Origin: Lachnospiraceae bacterium
GTDB lineage: Bacteria > Bacillota > Clostridia > Lachnospirales > Lachnospiraceae
Direction of reading: 5' to 3'
NCBI GenBank assembly: GCA_017964745.1
Contig: JAGCRJ010000290.1
Span: forward strand, 1-17,756
DNA length: 17,756 nt
The first letter of the stretch is position 1, and the number at the start of each line of letters is the position of its first letter. A program made the position numbers and the translations under genes. The notes below the pieces were generated by a model. The model searched no databases. It was given only the letters and a program-made list of their open reading frames with translations, and was not told the origin of the DNA. This document shows, in pieces, positions 8,647-15,732 of the stretch.

Positions 8647-9650
8647 CCTCTTGCCTCTATATCCTTTGCGAATTGCACGCCTACCTCCGGCATGCCCATC
8701 GCATTATATACTCTCTTTAATCCTTCGGCGGCATCCTTTCCGGAAGAAGTGATCACCACAGCTGGGATCGTTTCAAATGCCGCATTATAGAACCATATGG
8801 CCGCTTCTTCAAAATCCTGGATCCTCTCATAGAAAAGACCGAGCTCCAGACATACCTCCGATGAAGGATCGCTTGCCATCAGTTTGGTTATATACTTGAA
8901 AAACATAACTATGTCGCCGTGTATCCTGGCTGTATGTGAGATAACAAGGCATGCCTTGTTCACACAGTCGGGATCCATTTCAACATCGGCCGCACATGAT
9001 ACGAAGTACGGAAGCGAATTTCTGAAATCATCCTCGGTACCTGCGATGAAAAGTTCCCTGACATACATATCGAACAGTCTCTTGCTGAGCTTTCCGCCAC
9101 CGAGCGTAGCCTTGGAGAATATCTCCAGATCCCTTTTGCCATGGTTTTCTTCGGGCATATGGGTTATGACTATCTCGCTGTCAAAAACTATCGGATCAAG
9201 CCTTACCATCTCGTGGACAGGCTCCTGCCATACGAACTGTCTGAGACGCTTGAACATCTTGGGACGGAGTTCTTCGTCAAAATTATATACGGTCGAATGG
9301 CTGAGCTGATTACCGTAGCGCATCTGTACGATCTCCACCTCTTCGGGGAGCATAGTCTTAAGAGCCATGAATTTGATGCGGTTAGCCTCATCGATCACCT
9401 CATCGGCATCTGCAGAATAGATATAATCCATGGTTGCTTTTGAAAAAGCAAAATTCCTCGCATCGGAGAAATCTCCGGTCCATGTAAAATCGTATATCTT
9501 GTCCGTATATTTTGCGGCTATCTCCTTGGTCTTGTCATTAGAGCCCGTATCGACTATGACGATCTCATCCATAAGATCCCTGATACTGTCCAGGCATCTG
9601 GCAAGAATGTTTTCTTCGTTTTTGACTATCATTACGCAGGATATTGTCAT
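8643..9650 (-). CDS. Family 2 glycosyltransferase, SunS-like, with helical C-terminal repeats
   Basis: A 335-aa GT-A fold glycosyltransferase. The nucleotide-sugar motifs are SCVMIVKNEEN (4-14), VIVDTGSND (31-39), WTGDFSDARNFAF (57-69) and the DXD-type metal site ADADE (80-84). The second half is helical with TPR-like character (SSEVCLELGLFYERIQDFE, EAAIWFYNAAF), as in SunS-like transferases. The frame runs upstream to a GTG at 9674, but the ATG at 9650 is chosen because GGGAGG lies 9 nt before it. It is first in the operon and its stop overlaps hisC. The acceptor (protein, polysaccharide or other) cannot be told from sequence. Confidence 0.88.
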   Translation of the reverse strand: MTISCVMIVKNEENILARCLDSIRDLMDEIVIVDTGSNDKTKEIAAKYTDKIYDFTWTGDFSDARNFAFSKATMDYIYSADADEVIDEANRIKFMALKTMLPEEVEIVQMRYGNQLSHSTVYNFDEELRPKMFKRLRQFVWQEPVHEMVRLDPIVFDSEIVITHMPEENHGKRDLEIFSKATLGGGKLSKRLFDMYVRELFIAGTEDDFRNSLPYFVSCAADVEMDPDCVNKACLVISHTARIHGDIVMFFKYITKLMASDPSSEVCLELGLFYERIQDFEEAAIWFYNAAFETIPAVVITSSGKDAAEGLKRVYNAMGMPEVGVQFAKDIEARG

Positions 9651-9720
9651 AACACATGTCCTCCCCACAGACACAGCAAAACAAATTACCGACTAAGGGT
9701 AAAAATCTGCATACATCGTT

Positions 9721-9752
9721 ATTTTATCATATTTTTCAAGTTTTTACATCAA
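9721..9752 (-). promoter_or_regulatory. Probable promoter of the glycosyltransferase-dapL operon
   Basis: The AT-rich stretch before the glycosyltransferase holds an extended -10-like TGATAAAAT (TAAAAT at 9726-9721) and a TTGATG at 9752-9747. The spacing between TTGATG and TAAAAT is 20 nt, longer than ideal, so the exact -35 is uncertain. The leader would be about 65 nt. It starts directly after the terminator of the 55-aa gene. Confidence 0.45.
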
Positions 9753-9786
9753 AAAAGGCGACCGCACCCATGCAGGGCGGCCGCCT
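9751..9786 (-). terminator. Rho-independent terminator of the 55-aa gene
   Basis: On the minus strand AGGCGGCCGC (9786-9777) pairs with GCGGTCGCCT (9765-9756), 10 bp including one G-U pair, followed by T6 (9756-9751). The G-U pair would be a C-A mismatch in plus-strand RNA, which supports minus orientation. It begins 12 bp after the stop codon of the 55-aa gene. Confidence 0.88.
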
Positions 9787-9798
9787 GAAAAATTCACT

Positions 9799-9966
9799 CT
9801 ATTCTGATAAAGCTTCCTCATTGAGACCATCGATCAGTCCGTCGGAATGAAGCCTGATTTCCTTGTTCAACTCCCTTACTTCCTCTATAGTACGGCATTT
9901 GTCGGTTGCCGTAGTAATAAGCCAAGTTATGAACTGCAATTGTTTATTGGTCAATTCTTTCACCAT
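9799..9966 (-). CDS. Small 55-aa protein of unknown function
   Basis: Begins MVKELTNKQLQFITWL and ends NEEALSE. It is soluble, charged and likely helical (TIEEVRELNKEIRLHSDG), with one Cys at residue 24 and no membrane segment. The gene has all expected signals: an extended -10 promoter (10039-10067), GGAGG 9 nt before the ATG (with a second GAGG closer), and a strong terminator 12 bp after TAG. I do not recognise the family. It lies between the Tad operon and the glycosyltransferase operon on the same strand, so Tad transcripts may also read into it, since no terminator is seen after the prepilin peptidase gene. A small regulatory or adaptor protein is possible but unproven. Confidence 0.78.
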   Translation of the reverse strand: MVKELTNKQLQFITWLITTATDKCRTIEEVRELNKEIRLHSDGLIDGLNEEALSE

Positions 9967-10011
9967 AGCCTCTCACCTCCGTGAGCAGGGCCTTTCTTAG
10001 ATCATATCGCA

Positions 10012-10036
10012 CCTCGAAAGATACCTGCTTTCGAGG
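10012..10036. promoter_or_regulatory. Perfect 9-bp inverted repeat at the transcription start of the 55-aa gene
   Basis: CCTCGAAAG (10012-10020) and CTTTCGAGG (10028-10036) are exact reverse complements separated by 7 bp. It starts 2 bp downstream of the predicted -10 and spans the expected start site (about 10031-10033). No T run follows, so it is not a terminator. It fits an operator for a dimeric repressor or a 5' mRNA hairpin; the sequence alone cannot decide. Confidence 0.65.
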
Positions 10037-10038
10037 CA

Positions 10039-10067
10039 ATGATAACATGTATACACTGATTCATCAA
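10039..10067 (-). promoter_or_regulatory. Promoter of the 55-aa gene
   Basis: On the minus strand TTGATG (10067-10062), a 17-nt spacer and TATCAT (10044-10039), with an extended -10 TG (TGTTATCAT). The -35 overlaps the last codons of the prepilin peptidase gene. The leader to the ATG at 9966 would be about 65 nt. Confidence 0.75.
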
Positions 10068-10519
10068 CACATCCGCGTGGTGACTAAGTGCAGGATGATC
10101 ACCGAGATCATAAACGATAAAGCGATGTACGGGATGAAGGGAACAGGTCTTTTAAGCTTAAATCCGCGTGCGATGTTTCCGCGCAGGATCTGTACGGCTG
10201 AAAGCATCGCCAGTGCAAGGATCATATGTAATATATGTCCTTCAAGTCCTTTGCCGGACAATACCATAAACACCGCGCAGCACGAAAAAGCATGACTGTC
10301 TGCTCTTCCGTATGTCCTGCACATTATATATTCCTGTATAACGACCGCGATAAGGCATTCGAAAAATACCCCCGTGTCCGCGCCTTCTTCAAAAAACAGC
10401 ATTAACAGACCGGCGGAATAGATCCACCAGACGGCATTTGTGACACTCTTCGTACGGATATCCTCATATGAAGCAAGTATCAGGGATATCGCGGCAAGAG
10501 CCATAGATATTATAAGCAT
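10064..10519 (-). CDS. Prepilin peptidase, TadV/CpaA type (A24 family)
   Basis: A 151-aa polytopic membrane aspartyl protease expected to cleave prepilin leaders for the Tad pilus. The two catalytic aspartates are visible: Asp20 in YEDIRTK and Asp74 in YGRADSHAF, which replaces the usual GxGD with GRAD. The C-terminal KRPVPFIPYI (about 123-132) matches the family PFxPF/Y motif. It is short, like TadV/CpaA, and lacks the N-terminal methylase domain of PilD. It is the last gene of the Tad operon, 7 bp after cpaB, with only a weak purine-rich ribosome binding site, so coupling is likely. Confidence 0.85.
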   Translation of the reverse strand: MLIISMALAAISLILASYEDIRTKSVTNAVWWIYSAGLLMLFFEEGADTGVFFECLIAVVIQEYIMCRTYGRADSHAFSCCAVFMVLSGKGLEGHILHMILALAMLSAVQILRGNIARGFKLKRPVPFIPYIALSFMISVIILHLVTTRMC

Positions 10520-10526
10520 TTACTCT

Positions 10527-11183
10527 TTACCCGCAGCGCCTGACCACATAGAGGCTGCCCGATGCCAGAGCTTCATAAAAAACGGGAGCATCTCTGCTTT
10601 CGAGGTAAATATTAAACATCACCGCGGGTCCTGCATCCGATATGGCATTTCCGTATGCGTCATATCCGCTCACGACATATACGTTTTCGCACAGAAGCTC
10701 GCCTTTTCCCGTCTCGGGATCCACGTAACAGATATCGATCCTGTCGCCTGCCCTCAGTATTCCGCTGACGGCTTTTGACAGATCGTCTGCCTTAAAACCG
10801 GCCATTACAGGCTCCTCCATTTCAGAGGTGACCGTATCCGGATATGTGAACATACTGTCGGTAAGTATCGTTCCCCCGCTTATGTCGTAAACAGGCGACA
10901 AGCCTGCGGTCAATTTCGGATCGAACGAAGCGTGATCGGGTATGCACCCGGCATCGACACTTTTCAAAGCAAGATATTCACCCGCATTTGACTCATCTAT
11001 GACCGTACCTTTGGGAATTACCGATGCAGCAACATATACTTCCTTTTTCTCAAAATCGGAAAGAGCCTGTCTCTGAAGATATGTCATTACCGCAAATACT
11101 CCCGCTGCCGTTATCAGGGCCGAGACGAATATTCCAAACTTTACCTTTACTGCTTCATTTTTCTTGTTATTATCTTTTCTCAT
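10527..11183 (-). CDS. cpaB: Flp pilus assembly protein CpaB/RcpC, SAF domain
   Basis: A 218-aa protein with a short basic cytoplasmic N-terminus, one membrane segment (about 15-35) and an extracytoplasmic SAF domain (VYVAASVIPKGTVIDESN, then GGTILTDSMF and AGDRIDICYV). The family is thought to act as a cell-wall-side assembly or stabilising component of Tad machines. Two ATGs lie 6 nt apart. The second (11183) is chosen since AAGG sits 6 nt before it but abuts the first. Unlike many Tad loci, cpaB is near the end of the operon, 16 bp after the TadE-like gene. Confidence 0.85.
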   Translation of the reverse strand: MRKDNNKKNEAVKVKFGIFVSALITAAGVFAVMTYLQRQALSDFEKKEVYVAASVIPKGTVIDESNAGEYLALKSVDAGCIPDHASFDPKLTAGLSPVYDISGGTILTDSMFTYPDTVTSEMEEPVMAGFKADDLSKAVSGILRAGDRIDICYVDPETGKGELLCENVYVVSGYDAYGNAISDAGPAVMFNIYLESRDAPVFYEALASGSLYVVRRCG

Positions 11184-11199
11184 AGTCATCCTTTTTCAC

Positions 11200-11808
11200 T
11201 TAAGGAAAGGGTTTGCCGAGCATCTCGGCATACGCCTCCTTGCATGCCCTTATCCTCACATCAAATATCCCATATGTATCAAATGATATCTTCGCATACG
11301 CTCCGGCAGATCTTACCGTAAGACCCGAAGGAGTTTTCATGCTTCCGTACACTCCGGTGCTTTCCGCGATGCCGTATCCGGATACCGCGTATTCCGTGAC
11401 ATTATCGCCGTCAACCGTATATATCCTGAAGTCATCTATGTTTACTTTTCCCGTGATGTAAAAGTCATCAGCTCCGGAATATGTCATATCCGGCTCAAGC
11501 CGCATATTATCCCTGAGAGCCTCTTCAAACAGCTGTCTTGCGTGGACAGGATCATTGATAACCAGGCAGTGATCCGTTCCGTATCTGTAAGGATCCACAT
11601 CGAGAGCGGCAAGACATGATGCGGCAAGCGCGTCCTCAGCGATATCCGAATCGGCTTTGTACCTCAGGATCTGCAGACTGACCATCGCCATGACAAGAAC
11701 GAACAGAAGGGCATACATTCCCATAACATATTCGATCTTTCCCGTATGCCTTTTTCCGAAAAATCCGTTAATACTTGGCAGTGGATGTTCTGTATTCCGA
11801 GATCTCAT
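11200..11808 (-). CDS. TadE/F-like pseudopilin candidate
   Basis: A 202-aa protein with a hydrophilic 25-residue N-terminus, then TGKIEYVMGMYALL leading into one hydrophobic helix (about 27-48) and a long extracytoplasmic domain (DPYRYGTDHC, GKVNIDDFRIYT, SGLTVRSAGAYAKI). This is the topology of TadE/TadF minor pilins, and the E-Y pair before the helix recalls prepilin signals, although the Glu is three rather than five residues after the Gly. GGAGG lies 6 nt before the ATG. The gene begins 41 bp inside the 3' end of the upstream gene. The family call rests on topology and context, not on a strong motif. Confidence 0.7.
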   Translation of the reverse strand: MRSRNTEHPLPSINGFFGKRHTGKIEYVMGMYALLFVLVMAMVSLQILRYKADSDIAEDALAASCLAALDVDPYRYGTDHCLVINDPVHARQLFEEALRDNMRLEPDMTYSGADDFYITGKVNIDDFRIYTVDGDNVTEYAVSGYGIAESTGVYGSMKTPSGLTVRSAGAYAKISFDTYGIFDVRIRACKEAYAEMLGKPFP

Positions 11809-12136
11809 AACCGTCCTCCGTATATCCTCTTATTTCGAGCCTGACGGGATTGCCGTATCCGACTTCCGCGGTGTCCGTTTGTCCGAGAGAGATATCATAA
11901 AGTCCCGTGTCACGAAGTTCTTTCAAGATCCCCTCTCTGTCTGTCTCGTCAAGATATCCCACTGTTTCCATCCTCAGGATGTAGCGTCTGGAGATCTGAC
12001 TGACATTGCTCCCTACATTTACTATACGGACGCAATCGGCAAACGCCGTGAACACAACCGCTATGCATATAACAAAGATCCCCATCGGCATCACATCTCC
12101 GATGCTTCCCTTTCTTTTCTTAAATGCGTTCATCAT
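11768..12136 (-). CDS. DUF4320/TadE-like small pilus-locus protein
   Basis: About 122 aa starting MMNAFKKRKGSIGDV, with a basic tip, one hydrophobic helix (about 16-35) and a small outer domain with SRRYILRMETVGYLDE and VRLEIRGYTEDGYE. This resembles the DUF4320 proteins found in Clostridia Tad loci. The frame is open further upstream, but the tandem ATGATG at 12136-12131 has GAGG 5-8 nt before it and overlaps the upstream stop (ATGA), so the start is placed there; the second ATG is equally possible. It probably serves as a minor pilin, inferred from context. Confidence 0.7.
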   Translation of the reverse strand: MMNAFKKRKGSIGDVMPMGIFVICIAVVFTAFADCVRIVNVGSNVSQISRRYILRMETVGYLDETDREGILKELRDTGLYDISLGQTDTAEVGYGNPVRLEIRGYTEDGYEISEYRTSTAKY

Positions 12137-12369
12137 ATGAACCTCATATCGGGAAAACCGAATGCACCCGGAGTACTGAGGATGCCCTTTGCACTGTCGG
12201 TCATCGCCTTGACTATCGTCTGTATGAATTCCGTAAGAGAATCCTTCATGACCACGCAGAGCAGAAGGGCTATTATGCAAAGTCCTATCGTGACAAGTAT
12301 CCCGTCAAGTCCTTTCTCTTTTTTCATTCCATGCTCCAATATCAATACCCATAAAGGTTTTCTGTCCAT
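12133..12369 (-). CDS. Flp-like major pilin candidate
   Basis: A 78-aa protein whose middle, KKEKGLDGILVTIGLCII followed by ALLLCVVMKDSL, resembles Flp1-like pilins: a basic stretch, Gly, then one hydrophobic helix (about 23-42). A short polar C-terminal part with an amphipathic segment follows. The Glu five residues after the cleavage Gly, usual in Flp pilins, is absent (Leu there). AGGAG lies 7 nt before the ATG at 12369. An internal ATG (residue 15) would also give a typical short pilin. It sits between tadC and the TadE-like genes, where Flp genes are often found in Clostridia. Whether it is the fibre subunit is inference. Confidence 0.65.
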   Translation of the reverse strand: MDRKPLWVLILEHGMKKEKGLDGILVTIGLCIIALLLCVVMKDSLTEFIQTIVKAMTDSAKGILSTPGAFGFPDMRFI

Positions 12370-12388
12370 TTCATTTCTCCTCTCTTAT

Positions 12389-13228
12389 TTATCTGAATCC
12401 TACGGCTCTGCTCATCATATAGACGATGCAGGTATAAAGCGCCGTTCCGAGTACCGCTCCCAGGACCATCAGCTGGCTCAATGTCAGAAGCCTGTCCAGC
12501 GATGCTTTCCTTGCGGCAAATATCTCATTTTCCATATCCGATGCCTGCTCCGCTATGTCCTTCAGAAGATCTACCGCCTGTCCGGATTCAAGTGCCTGTA
12601 CAATTGTCATGCAGAGCGAATCGATATATCTGTCATCGAATGAAGACCTGAATCTTTCAAGCGATGCATATATATCGGATTTCATGATCACATCGGCATA
12701 AAAATCCGTCAGCGCGCTCCGGAGCCTGATGTTCTCGACCGATCCGGAACACTCCGCAAGTGCATCGGTAACATACACTCCGCTCTTTATCTGAACGCCC
12801 ATAGAATGATATATGAGCTTTATGTCGTGCAGCATTTTCCGGTTATCGCTTCTGTTCAGTGCAGGGATCGTAAAAGGAAGGAGCAGTCCCAGTCCGACGC
12901 CTAGCAGGATACCGTTTCCGGGTGATACGCGGTTGCCCGCAAGAAAACCGACCGCACCGAGCAGTATGCACAGCGCGGTAAAACTTCCCGGATCGGTCCT
13001 CTTACCGAGATGGAAGCATGCTCCGTTTTTCCTGAGCCAGTCTTCCAATCTTATATACAGGGCATTCTGCTTCTGCCTCTTTCTGATCATTCCGGCAAAC
13101 TCCGCACCGCTTGCGATCACTCTGCTGTTTCCCGGATCCATGACCATACAGATGATCGCCCCCGACAAAAGACTGCAGAGTATCATCATCGCCATGGCGA
13201 TATATGCGTAATACTTATTTGGAACCAT
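12389..13228 (-). CDS. tadC: Tad pilus inner-membrane platform protein TadC (T2SS F domain)
   Basis: A 279-aa membrane protein: an N-terminal helix (about 8-29), a pair of helices in the middle (about 84-124), a cytoplasmic helical T2SSF domain (HDIKLIYHSMGVQIKSG ... DRYIDSLCMTIVQALESG) and a C-terminal helix (about 252-273). It is expected to form the assembly platform with TadB. GAGG lies 6 nt before the ATG, 8 bp after the tadB stop. The length is typical, and the order tadA-tadB-tadC is conserved across Tad loci. Confidence 0.87.
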   Translation of the reverse strand: MVPNKYYAYIAMAMMILCSLLSGAIICMVMDPGNSRVIASGAEFAGMIRKRQKQNALYIRLEDWLRKNGACFHLGKRTDPGSFTALCILLGAVGFLAGNRVSPGNGILLGVGLGLLLPFTIPALNRSDNRKMLHDIKLIYHSMGVQIKSGVYVTDALAECSGSVENIRLRSALTDFYADVIMKSDIYASLERFRSSFDDRYIDSLCMTIVQALESGQAVDLLKDIAEQASDMENEIFAARKASLDRLLTLSQLMVLGAVLGTALYTCIVYMMSRAVGFR

Positions 13229-13236
13229 TCAAAACC

Positions 13237-14178
13237 TCACTTATACAAAGATGCGGCCTGGGCAAAGAACATCATCAGCACCGCTCCGAGAACACCGAGT
13301 GTAACCCTTCCGGGGATGCTTCCCAGAACAACCGTGCTTACCTGAGTCTCCGCAAGGCTTGCCGATATCGCAATGACCACATAACTCATTACCATAAGAA
13401 GCACCATATTGATCGCCGATTCCCTGAGCATTGCTTTCCTGTCGGAGCTCTCCTTAAGGTAATCACGAAGACTTCTTCTCGTGTCGCTCACAAGTCCCGC
13501 AATATCCTCACTGTACCTTGAGGTTATCTCCATATTGCGGATCAGCTGTTTGAACTGCGGATGTTCGATCTTGTCGGCCATGGTAAGAAGTGCGAGCGAG
13601 ATATCACCGCTCAGTCTTCCTTCGGCACCGCACTCATCAAACACCGTACGCAGCGGTTCGTTCATATAGATGCTTATCTGTCCGAATATGTTCGAATACA
13701 CTGCTCCCGAAGCCGCATATGAACCCAGAAGATCGAGCAGTCTCGGCAGGTCCTCGCCTGTTTTCCTTAAGTTGCGTATTTCGAGAAGCTTTATGAACGC
13801 GTATACGGAAAAAAGAAATACCGCCGTGATGATGCCTCCCGCGATCACTCCCGCTGCGATCCCGGATGATATGAAAATAAGTGCGCAGGCCACGCTCATC
13901 AGGGCTATGAACTTCTCAGTCGTAAGTCCCGGAAGAAGTCTTACGATCCCGCTGTAGACAAGTGCCCTGTCTATCCGCGGCCAGATCCCGTCACGGTCCG
14001 CTCTCATCCTTATCGCTTCTCTTTTCCTGAGCGCATTTTCCCTTCCTTTTTCATCAAGCCGTCTGCTCAATACTCCCGCGGTCTTCTTTATATTCTCTGT
14101 TGTCCTGAACCCCTCCATAAGTCCGTAAAACCCGGCCAGCAAAAGTGTGAAGACCGACGCACTAAAGCAGACGTTCAT
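13237..14178 (-). CDS. tadB: Tad pilus inner-membrane platform protein TadB (T2SS F domain)
   Basis: A 313-aa membrane protein with an N-terminal helix (4-21), a charged cytoplasmic stretch, two central helices (about 91-130), a T2SSF domain (DLPRLLDLLGSYAASGAV, HPQFKQLIRNMEITSRY) and two C-terminal helices (about 255-275 and 290-310). The frame is open upstream to 14232, but the ATG at 14178 is chosen because GGAGGG lies 9 nt before it. This start overlaps the 3' end of tadA by 17 bp, suggesting coupled synthesis with the ATPase it works with. Confidence 0.87.
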   Translation of the reverse strand: MNVCFSASVFTLLLAGFYGLMEGFRTTENIKKTAGVLSRRLDEKGRENALRKREAIRMRADRDGIWPRIDRALVYSGIVRLLPGLTTEKFIALMSVACALIFISSGIAAGVIAGGIITAVFLFSVYAFIKLLEIRNLRKTGEDLPRLLDLLGSYAASGAVYSNIFGQISIYMNEPLRTVFDECGAEGRLSGDISLALLTMADKIEHPQFKQLIRNMEITSRYSEDIAGLVSDTRRSLRDYLKESSDRKAMLRESAINMVLLMVMSYVVIAISASLAETQVSTVVLGSIPGRVTLGVLGAVLMMFFAQAASLYK

Positions 14179-15298
14179 AATCCAGTTCCCTCCTTTCCTC
14201 GTTCCAGCCCTTGCAGGCATAAACATTTGCAACCTTAAAATCCTTCATGAAGATCAGCGTCTTAAAACAGTCCATCATCCTCATCAGCTCATTCCTCGAA
14301 TACCTGCTTTCGTACATGGCGTAATCGACAAGCTTATCCGGAGCCCTCATGGCGGATGTTGAGTGGATGGTTCCCGCACAGATCTGTCCGGTACATGCGG
14401 CATTGAGTATATACAGTGCCTCCGCTCCCTTGATCTCTCCGACGAGAAAAAAATCGACATCCATCGTCAGTCCCGCAATACTTATATGCTCGAGATCGTA
14501 CGACGCCTTGCTCTCCGCGCTCGGCGGAACCGAGTGGAGGAACATCATATCCGGATGGAACATTGTCGTCAGCTCATCCGCCTGCTGAACCACCATCACC
14601 GCACTGTCATCGGGAATGGTCTCTTTCAGCGCGTTTAACAGTGTGGTCTTCCCGGAAGAATTACCTCCGCAGATAAGAGTCGAACCCATCCTGAACCTGA
14701 GTGCAAGGATCCTCGCACATTTTTCATCCAGCATTCCCTTACCGACAAGGTCCTTTAAAAGAGGGAAAGTCTTCGGCACCTTTCGTATGCACAGATAGGG
14801 TTCGTCATAGGTATTTACGATCGGCATCGAAACGGTAAAACGCAGGATAAATCCCGGGTGCGACTCGGAATCGGTAAACCTCTGTATCGCGGAAAGATTC
14901 GATACGCTGACTCTGTTCTTGGCTGCTATGTAATCGATGAACTGCCGGTATTCCTTTTCGGATGAAAAGAAAACACCGGAATCCATTCTCTTTCCGTTTT
15001 TCTTGACCCTGACGTTACGATGACTCATAACGCGGATGTCGGAAATATCCGGATCGTCCAAAAGCGGTGTGAGTCTCGAATATCCGAAGATATACTCTTC
15101 GAACTCTTTCAGGAGTTCTCCCGAAACGTCCCCGCTCTCGCTGTATTTTTCGCGGATGAATTCACCCGCATCATCAAGAAATTTTTCTTTTGTGATCAGC
15201 CCGCGTCTTAATGAGATGAGTTCGCTTCCCTTACCGGTTATGTATTCATCGGTAAGGGAAGGAAGAAGCGAGCGGGCTTTGGATACTGTGTCCGTCAT
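14162..15298 (-). CDS. tadA: Tad pilus secretion ATPase TadA/CpaF
   Basis: A 378-aa VirB11/GspE-superfamily ATPase that powers pilus assembly at the inner face of the membrane. The N-terminal domain has YSRLTPLLDDPDISDIRV (about 73-90), the CpaF-type signature. The Walker A box is GGNSSGKTT (211-219, Lys217), where the usual TGS is NSS. The Walker B/Glu region is DFFLVGEIKG (282-291, Glu288) and the His box is AGTIHSTSA. A start 15 codons upstream is possible, but the ATG at 15298 has GGGAG 5 nt before it. It is somewhat shorter than many CpaF proteins (400-450 aa). It is the first gene of the operon, with a 17-bp overlap into tadB. No TadZ gene precedes it here. Confidence 0.9.
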   Translation of the reverse strand: MTDTVSKARSLLPSLTDEYITGKGSELISLRRGLITKEKFLDDAGEFIREKYSESGDVSGELLKEFEEYIFGYSRLTPLLDDPDISDIRVMSHRNVRVKKNGKRMDSGVFFSSEKEYRQFIDYIAAKNRVSVSNLSAIQRFTDSESHPGFILRFTVSMPIVNTYDEPYLCIRKVPKTFPLLKDLVGKGMLDEKCARILALRFRMGSTLICGGNSSGKTTLLNALKETIPDDSAVMVVQQADELTTMFHPDMMFLHSVPPSAESKASYDLEHISIAGLTMDVDFFLVGEIKGAEALYILNAACTGQICAGTIHSTSAMRAPDKLVDYAMYESRYSRNELMRMMDCFKTLIFMKDFKVANVYACKGWNEERRELDYERLL

Positions 15299-15350
15299 AT
15301 AAACTCCCAAACGGACGGCCCGCAGAAGATGCTTTTTGAGCATGAAAACA

Positions 15351-15370
15351 GGGCAGTCCCAAAACTGCCC
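15351..15370 (-). promoter_or_regulatory. GC-rich hairpin in the tad operon leader
   Basis: On the minus strand GGGCAGT (15370-15364), a 6-nt loop, then ACTGCCC (15357-15351), followed by TGTTTTC. It lies about 12 nt after the predicted start of the tad transcript and about 50 nt before the tadA start codon. The stem plus short U-rich tail resembles a weak terminator, so attenuation is possible; it could also just protect the 5' end. Confidence 0.55.
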
Positions 15371-15387
15371 GAACAGATATGAGATAC

Positions 15388-15416
15388 ACTTTACACAAGG
15401 TTTTTACCGCGGTCAA
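15388..15416 (-). promoter_or_regulatory. Promoter of the tad operon
   Basis: On the minus strand TTGACC (15416-15411), a 17-nt spacer and TAAAGT (15393-15388), preceded by TGTG giving an extended -10. It lies 90-118 bp before the tadA ATG and after the potD terminator, so the operon has its own start. Confidence 0.7.
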
Positions 15417-15456
15417 CAGGTAACGCACGGTTGTTAAAAATTCGTGTAAACTGCAT

Positions 15457-15489
15457 AAAAAAGGCTCCCTCCCGCATGGGGAGGAAGCC
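15457..15489 (-). terminator. Rho-independent terminator of the potD transcript
   Basis: On the minus strand GGCTTCCTCCC (15489-15479) pairs with GGGAGGGAGCC (15473-15463), 11 bp with one U-G pair that would be a C-A mismatch in plus-strand RNA, then T6 (15462-15457). It is 215 bp past the potD stop, so the potD mRNA would run antisense through the whole 41-aa gene before ending. Confidence 0.88.
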
Positions 15490-15540
15490 CGGAAAACTCA
15501 GTAAAATCCGATATGACGGCCTGTGTGCAAATTGCCTTTA

Positions 15541-15569
15541 TTGTACTTTTTACCCGTCCGTGATAGAAT
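15541..15569 (+). promoter_or_regulatory. Promoter of the 41-aa membrane peptide gene
   Basis: TTGTAC (15541-15546), a 17-nt spacer and TAGAAT (15564-15569), with an extended -10 TGA directly before it. The start site would be near 15576, giving a leader of about 30 nt that includes AGGAG before the ATG at 15607. Confidence 0.78.
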
Positions 15570-15606
15570 AAAAGACAGTTTAAAACTCGTACCAAAAGGA
15601 GCAATT

Positions 15607-15732
15607 ATGAATTCAGGTATTTTCTTGATCCTTGCAGGCGGACTGCTTGTAATCATTGCCGCAGTCGTTGTCATCTCCGCTGTCACAAGCGTTATCAGCG
15701 GTGTTATTGCGGCTGAGGAGGACGACGAATAG
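15607..15732 (+). CDS. Small 41-aa single-pass membrane protein
   Basis: Starts MNSGIFLILAGGLLVIIAAV, is hydrophobic over about residues 4-35 and ends in an acidic tail, EEDDE. AGGAG lies 5 nt before the ATG and a good extended -10 promoter lies 38 bp upstream. The frame is open further upstream, but that would start before the predicted transcription start. It is the only supported plus-strand gene. Its last 29 bp overlap the 3' end of potD on the opposite strand. I do not recognise the family. The shape (one helix, short charged tail) recalls small membrane regulators or type I toxins, but nothing here proves a function. Confidence 0.75.
   Translation: MNSGIFLILAGGLLVIIAAVVVISAVTSVISGVIAAEEDDE

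Larger units (their letters stand above)
15299..15606. other. Intergenic regulatory region between tadA and the 41-aa gene
   Basis: These 308 bases hold no protein gene that I can support. Read from left to right they contain the tadA leader with a GC-rich hairpin (15351-15370) and a smaller ATGCT/AGCAT hairpin near 15330-15344, the tadA promoter (15388-15416), the potD terminator (15457-15489) and the plus-strand promoter of the 41-aa gene (15541-15569). Confidence 0.7.

Noticed and set aside
11657..12643. A 328-codon open frame on the plus strand
   Set aside because: It runs antisense across four well-supported pilus genes with their own ribosome binding sites and overlaps. It has no recognisable family pattern and is best explained by codon bias of the opposite strand.
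15498..15686. A 62-codon minus-strand frame opposite the 41-aa gene
   Set aside because: It starts with GTG without a ribosome binding site, whereas the plus-strand frame has promoter, ribosome binding site and a membrane-helix pattern.
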